A DNA stretch of 20,387 bases from contig JADFWK010000005.1 of assembly GCA_015223015.1 (NCBI GenBank), positions 1 to 20,387 on the forward strand, in the 5' to 3' direction. The DNA is from Pseudomonadota bacterium (GTDB lineage: Bacteria; Desulfobacterota; DSM-4660; Desulfatiglandales; B25-G16). A model generated the notes under the pieces. That model did no database searches. It was not told the origin of the DNA and was given only the letters and a program-made list of their open reading frames with translations. Below are positions 16,274 to 20,387 of the stretch, one piece after another (the first letter of the stretch is position 1; every line of letters starts with the position of its first letter). The position numbers were made by a program, and so were the translations under genes.

Positions 16274-17905
16274 TCAGCCTTTCTCGTCTGATTCTCTCTG
16301 CCTAGAATCGCTCGAAATCGTGACATTAAGGGGCCTTCGATCATCCTGGGCCAGATACGTTGTTGTGGTCGGAAAGGCGAACTCGATACCCTCAGCCTCA
16401 AAGGCCCGCATGATCTGCAGGTTCACCCGTTCGTTGAAGTCTAGAAAATCCCAATAGTTGGGCGGGAAATACCAGTAGATCATCATGAGGTTCAGGGATG
16501 CATCGTTGAATTCGCTAAAATAGACTCGGGGTGGGAATTCCGGGTCCATGCCCTCATGGTTGTTGAGTATCTCCCTGATGATCGTTAAGGCCCGCTCTAC
16601 CTTTTCGCGCGGCGTGTCGTAGGTAATGGTGATATTGGTGAGACGGCGAATGGACGGGCGCCGGCCGATGTTCTCGATGTTAATTCTCGCCATCTTCTCA
16701 TTGGGAACCGCCACCAAGTGCCCGGTGAAGGTACGTATCCTCGTCGATCGAAACCCAATATCTTCCACGGGGCCATCGACACCGTCAACGACAACCCGAT
16801 CCCCCACTACAAAGGGCTTATCCATCATGATCATGATGCTACCAAAAAAATTCTTTAAGGTATCCTGTGCCGCCAGGGCCACAGCCAAGCCGCCAATTCC
16901 GAGACCTGCCAGCAGTGCATTCAGTGGCTTACCGGTGATGGCTTGCAGAATATATATGCCACCAAACACCACAACCAAAACACTAGTGATCACCCGGATC
17001 AGTTTCACGAAATTCAAATCAAGCTTATTGTCCTCTCTCTTTGCGAATCTTGTTAGTTCATATTCGAGCACATCCACCAAACGATATGCGAAGAGGACAA
17101 CTGCCACTGCACTGAAGACACTAACTGCACCTCCGGCAATGTGCTCTGCGATTGGTGGCAGAAGTAAAAGCCCCTTGAGTGCATAAATGCCGATAGCAAA
17201 CAGCAGTATTCGAATGGGCCATAAAGTCGCTTGAAGAACCAGACGCAACCGGGTCTTTTCCTCTGTGACTCTTAGAGCAGCGTTCATGGTTGACAGGAAG
17301 CTAACGAGGAGCTTGCCCCCGATAAAAAGAATGACTAATGCTACTAAAACAGCCAGATAGCGCCACAAAAGGGAGGTCCATAACCATTCAGGCAAAAAGG
17401 CCCTCTGGGTGTAAACAAAAATGACCGCTACCAGGATAACCGCGATGATCCTCAGAATGCTTTTCAGGTGCTCTAGGGGAGCTTCTGAGATATTACTCCT
17501 TATGCTGGATGGTAAGGAGAGAAAAAAAAGATCCATTAGTCGCACCATTTGAAAGAACAGGAATATGAGAGCCAGGGCAAACAAAAATCCCTCCAAGCCA
17601 TGGAGAAGTAAGACCAGCTGTTGAGGGAGATGAAGCGGCGCCTCTGCAACTCTAAGTAATAAGGCGGCGAACAACAGGCGCAGTGAAGGAAGAAAACCCC
17701 ACAAATAGGGAACCCACTGGTCAAACCCCTTGCGCTTTAGGGCGGCTTCCATGCGCCTGTTAGCATAGCGCGAGAGTAATTCCAAAGTCAGAAAACCGAC
17801 AAAGAGTATAAACAGTGAAACACCGAACTGCCAAAGCTCATTACCTTTTGATACGATTTCTAAAACTGGAGTAAATTGATTAAACAGGCTCTGTATACCT
17901 TTCAT
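16274..17905 (-). CDS. MscS-family mechanosensitive ion channel
   Basis: 543 aa, inner membrane. An N-terminal region with several hydrophobic helices (about 25-45, 66-90, 98-128, 150-168, 180-205, 225-250, 258-280, 302-322) precedes the MscS core. The core has the glycine/alanine-rich pore helix LLAGLGIGGLAVALAAQ (331-347), the beta domain PFVVGDRVVVDG and VEDIGFRSTRIRT (364-392), LVAVPNEKM, and the C-terminal alpha-beta cage to ~520. MscS channels open under membrane tension and release osmolytes during hypo-osmotic shock. The larger membrane part is typical of MscS relatives beyond E. coli MscS (286 aa). GGAGGG before the ATG gives a strong ribosome site, embedded in a 12-bp palindrome. 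It faces a cation ATPase and GpgS-like genes, which fits an osmotic role. Confidence 0.93.
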   Translation of the reverse strand: MKGIQSLFNQFTPVLEIVSKGNELWQFGVSLFILFVGFLTLELLSRYANRRMEAALKRKGFDQWVPYLWGFLPSLRLLFAALLLRVAEAPLHLPQQLVLLLHGLEGFLFALALIFLFFQMVRLMDLFFLSLPSSIRSNISEAPLEHLKSILRIIAVILVAVIFVYTQRAFLPEWLWTSLLWRYLAVLVALVILFIGGKLLVSFLSTMNAALRVTEEKTRLRLVLQATLWPIRILLFAIGIYALKGLLLLPPIAEHIAGGAVSVFSAVAVVLFAYRLVDVLEYELTRFAKREDNKLDLNFVKLIRVITSVLVVVFGGIYILQAITGKPLNALLAGLGIGGLAVALAAQDTLKNFFGSIMIMMDKPFVVGDRVVVDGVDGPVEDIGFRSTRIRTFTGHLVAVPNEKMARINIENIGRRPSIRRLTNITITYDTPREKVERALTIIREILNNHEGMDPEFPPRVYFSEFNDASLNLMMIYWYFPPNYWDFLDFNERVNLQIMRAFEAEGIEFAFPTTTTYLAQDDRRPLNVTISSDSRQRESDEKG

Positions 17906-17916
17906 GATTTCCCTCC

Positions 17917-17928
17917 TCTGACGTCAGA
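17917..17928. promoter_or_regulatory. 12-bp perfect palindrome at the mscS ribosome site
   Basis: TCTGACGTCAGA begins 12 bp upstream of the mscS ATG and overlaps the first bases of its Shine-Dalgarno sequence. It could be an operator or a small structure on the mRNA. One copy only was seen, so function is a guess. Confidence 0.25.
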
Positions 17929-18177
17929 ATTAAAGATGCTTTTCTGGCAGGTTCTTGGAAGGTGGATTTATCAGTCGATCAAATCGCATTCTGGCTACCA
18001 ATATTACGCTTAATCCAGCATACAAATGCCGGGTCGGAGTTGGTCGAATAATTCAAAAAAACGATCCATGCTGTGGTGCGACCTTATACTTTCTATCTGA
18101 TCGCCTTGAAAGCCCTCTTTTCATTGGATCTCCATCAATACAAAAGGAGACTCCCCATCGATGCTGATCTTATCTTT

Positions 18178-18573
18178 CTATGTAATCGGCCATTCTCCTC
18201 TGTCTTTGAGAACATCCCGGTAGACCTCAAGTGCCTCATTTACCGCTGGCATGCCTGCGTAGGTAGCCACCTGAAAGAAGACCTCTGCCAGTTTCTTGGC
18301 TTCACATCCTACATTCAAGGCTGCGTTCACATGAAGCCGTAATTCATCCCTGGCACGGATCGCTGCTAACATGGCACATGCAACCATCTGTCTTTCGGGC
18401 ATTGTAAGAACAGTTCGGGAATAGAGGTTACCGGTTATAAACATAGAAAAATCGTTGGCGAGATCCTTGTCAAATTCCTTCCACATCAGATAGGGGGGGT
18501 CCATTCTGATACCCTTGCCGAAGAGTTTATTAGCCGTCTCCTGAGTCCTTTTTTTGATTGCTTCGCCACTCAC
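18178..18573 (-). CDS. Carboxymuconolactone decarboxylase-like (CMD/AhpD superfamily) protein
   Basis: 131 aa from GTG 18573, a single all-helical CMD domain. Landmarks: GNLYSRTVLTMPERQMVACA, RARDELRLHVNAALNVGC with the conserved H81, and ATYAGMPAVNEAL. The peroxidase CxxC of AhpD is absent (only two separated cysteines), so it belongs to the decarboxylase-like branch; the substrate is unknown. Start choice: an ATG exists at 18588, but its own bases ATGAGGAGG form an ideal Shine-Dalgarno sequence 6 bp ahead of GTG 18573, so translation more likely begins at the GTG. It follows pyruvate kinase by about 150 bp on the same strand; whether they share a transcript is unclear. No aromatic-degradation genes are nearby. 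Confidence 0.85.
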   Translation of the reverse strand: MSGEAIKKRTQETANKLFGKGIRMDPPYLMWKEFDKDLANDFSMFITGNLYSRTVLTMPERQMVACAMLAAIRARDELRLHVNAALNVGCEAKKLAEVFFQVATYAGMPAVNEALEVYRDVLKDRGEWPIT

Positions 18574-18724
18574 AACAGACCTCCTCATTTATTCTTTTGC
18601 CTGAGACTCACTTTTTCGTCAATTACCACCCCTCAGATACTTGCATATCTCTCACAGGGCCTTCCGAAGTTCAGCGTTCTTATCGCCTATTGCAAGGAGG
18701 CCCCAGGAAATTTCTCGCTGCCCC

Positions 18725-20194
18725 TTAGAGTCTTTTCACCCGAACCATGTTGGTAGTACCAGCAACCCCGACAGGGTGACCTGCTGTCATTATTACCAAA
18801 TCTTTTTTTGAAACATATCCCGTTTTCAATACCAGCTGGGCGGAACTTTCGATCATATCATCTGTATCAGTGGGTTCGGGCACGAGATAAGGCAGGCATC
18901 CCCAGAACAGGGTTAATCTCCGAACCACATCTCCGCTCGGTGAAAGTGCGATAATAGGCTGTTGAGGTCTAAACCTGGAGATATGCATGGCCGTTTTGCC
19001 CGAGAGTGTGGGAGCGACAATGGCAGAGGCATCAAGGTGATTGGCCAGGACGCAGGCAGCATGGGCCACAGAATCTGGAACCTCCTTTTTTGGCAGGAGC
19101 TGTAGATATCTCTCGTGGAAGAAGTTCTTTTCGGCACTTTTGATAATACGAGCCATAAACTGAACAGCCTGGACAGGATAGTCCCCGGTGGCCGTTTCTT
19201 CAGAGAGCATGACCGCATCCGTACCATCCAAAACAGCATTGGCTACATCCGCGGCCTCAGCTCTGGTGGGACGAGGGGAATTCTCCATTGAACGGAGCAT
19301 CTGTGTAGCGGTTATAACCGGTTTTCCTGCAGCATTGGCCTTGTGGATCAGCATCTTTTGGATAACAGGAACATCTTCCAGAGGAATCTCTACCCCAAGA
19401 TCCCCCCGGGCTACCATGATCCCGTCAGTTTCCTCAATAATACTGTCAATGTAGTCGAGGGCCTCGTGCCGCTCAATCTTTGCAATGACGGGAACATCCC
19501 CCTTTCTCTGGCGGATAACCTCTTTCACTCTCAGGATATCCTCTGCGGTCCTGACAAAGGACAGGGCAACAAAATCTACACCATTTTCCAAACCAAAGAG
19601 GAGATCCTCCCTGTCCTTCTCTGTAAATGAAGGTGCCCTTATGGTTCCCGTGGGAAGGTTGAGACCCTTATGGGATGTGAGCAGAGCCCCCGTGACAACC
19701 TCGCAGTAGACCTCAAACTGGCTTTTACCCTGAACTACAAGTTCTATGGAACCATCTGAAAGCAGGATCCGATCCCCCGGCTCCACTTCCTCAGGCAGGC
19801 TCAAATAGGAGACCGATACCCGGTCATGAGTTCCTTCTACATCCTTGCTGGTAAGGGTAAAGGTCTGTCCAGCCTCAAGCCTTACCCCTGGTTCTGGAAG
19901 GATCCCCACCCGTATCTTTGGCCCTGCAAGGTCCTGTAATATGGCAACAGGATGGCTCAGTTCATCAGAAACGCTTCGAATAACTTGGATTTTCTTTTTA
20001 TGCTCACGATGGTTTCCATGCGAGAAGTTCAGCCGCGCAACATTCATGCCGCCTTTAATCATCGCCCGGATGACCTCAGGTGATTCGCTAGCAGGACCAA
20101 TGGTACAGACTATCTTGGTGTGAGGCATCAACGTTCCCTGTTTGTCGGCTGAGCCTTTCGAACTCATGCGAGCAGGTGAGGTCGCTGTTTTCAT
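18725..20194 (-). CDS. pyk: Pyruvate kinase
   Basis: 489 aa. The enzyme converts phosphoenolpyruvate and ADP to pyruvate and ATP at the end of glycolysis. Seen in order: TKIVCTIGPAS (27-36), NVARLNFSHGNH (51-62), the B domain, the active-site stretch VIAKIERHEALDYID with its catalytic lysine, MVARGDLGVEIP, then ATQMLRSMENSPRPTRAEA and DGTDAVMLSEETATGDYP. The C-terminal domain ends with VGVAGTTNMVRVKRL. The first 22 residues (TATSPARMSSKGSADKQG) are an unstructured extension compared with usual enzymes, which begin close to MPHTKIVCT (M23, at 20128). GGAG lies 12 bp before ATG 20194, and neither start is clearly favoured. A candidate promoter sits just upstream. Confidence 0.97.
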   Translation of the reverse strand: MKTATSPARMSSKGSADKQGTLMPHTKIVCTIGPASESPEVIRAMIKGGMNVARLNFSHGNHREHKKKIQVIRSVSDELSHPVAILQDLAGPKIRVGILPEPGVRLEAGQTFTLTSKDVEGTHDRVSVSYLSLPEEVEPGDRILLSDGSIELVVQGKSQFEVYCEVVTGALLTSHKGLNLPTGTIRAPSFTEKDREDLLFGLENGVDFVALSFVRTAEDILRVKEVIRQRKGDVPVIAKIERHEALDYIDSIIEETDGIMVARGDLGVEIPLEDVPVIQKMLIHKANAAGKPVITATQMLRSMENSPRPTRAEAADVANAVLDGTDAVMLSEETATGDYPVQAVQFMARIIKSAEKNFFHERYLQLLPKKEVPDSVAHAACVLANHLDASAIVAPTLSGKTAMHISRFRPQQPIIALSPSGDVVRRLTLFWGCLPYLVPEPTDTDDMIESSAQLVLKTGYVSKKDLVIMTAGHPVGVAGTTNMVRVKRL

Positions 20195-20218
20195 CTTTTC
20201 AGGGTTTCTCCAGAATCT

Positions 20219-20248
20219 ATTTTATCGATGGAATCCAAACAGGTCCAA
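20219..20248 (-). promoter_or_regulatory. Candidate promoter for pyruvate kinase
   Basis: On the minus strand TTGGAC (20248-20243), 18-bp spacer, TAAAAT (20224-20219), about 25 bp before the ATG at 20194. The -10 is good and the -35 weak. Confidence 0.35.
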
Positions 20249-20365
20249 TACACTGCTGAAAGCATCAAATACTTTGCAATATCGGGAGGGGCATGAGGTC
20301 TTTTTTGTTGTGACTGGTGGGAGGCCGCTGTCCTTTTCACGACTTATCAGTGGGGGAAGCCGCAG

Positions 20366-20384
20366 CCCTGAGCCTGTCGAAGGG
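20366..20384. repeat. CCCTGAGC...CGAAGGG dispersed motif, second copy
   Basis: CCCTGAGCCTGTCGAAGGG is a 19-nt imperfect palindrome at the window edge. A variant with the same two ends, CCCTGAGC and CGAAGGG, lies in the loop of the palindromic element at 1693-1714. Such motifs are common intergenic repeats in environmental bacterial genomes. Confidence 0.5.
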
Positions 20385-20387
20385 AAT

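Noticed and set aside
16626..17186. 186-aa open frame on the plus strand
   Set aside because: It is antisense to the well-supported MscS core, is rich in S, T and P as shadow frames are, and has no ribosome site.

Overview
The window looks like a chromosomal segment from a Gram-negative anaerobe, most likely an uncultured Desulfobacterota (deltaproteobacterial) lineage. That placement rests on the overall style of the proteins (Der, enolase, CdaA, an MscS-type channel, GpgS-like glycosyltransferases) and on the degenerate palindromes and dispersed repeats between genes. It is an inference, because no rRNA or other phylogenetic marker that I can place is present. There are no tRNA or rRNA genes, no CRISPR array, no phage genes and no transposase.

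Left part (1-4079, all on +): the last 40 codons of a sensor histidine kinase, then der (ribosome-assembly GTPase), eno (enolase) and an MBL-fold hydrolase. The gaps between them are filled with short dispersed repeats. Middle-left (4235-7607, on -): an unrecognised 453-aa soluble protein and a GT2 glycosyltransferase. The 967-bp gap between these two contains a well-formed foldback MITE of 308 bp, with 14-bp perfect terminal inverted repeats and a perfect 10-bp target duplication. It also contains a possible 48-aa small gene.

Centre (about 7817-15284, on +): a GpgS-like glycosyltransferase, a membrane diadenylate cyclase fused to a YbbR/CdaR domain, a second GpgS-like glycosyltransferase and a P2-type cation ATPase. 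Right (15574-17905, on -, converging on the ATPase): an MscS-family channel gene, a 5'-truncated corA remnant and a lapA-like gene. Far right (18178-20194, on -): a carboxymuconolactone decarboxylase-like gene and pyruvate kinase.

The most interesting reading is functional. c-di-AMP is a known controller of turgor, K+ and osmolyte levels in other bacteria. Here its synthase sits between two enzymes of the type that makes glucosyl-3-phosphoglycerate (a compatible-solute precursor), next to a cation pump with an altered ion site and across from a mechanosensitive channel. I propose an osmotic-homeostasis neighbourhood, with each gene or pair probably under its own promoter rather than one tight operon. 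The phosphatase needed to finish glucosylglycerate synthesis is not visible in the window.
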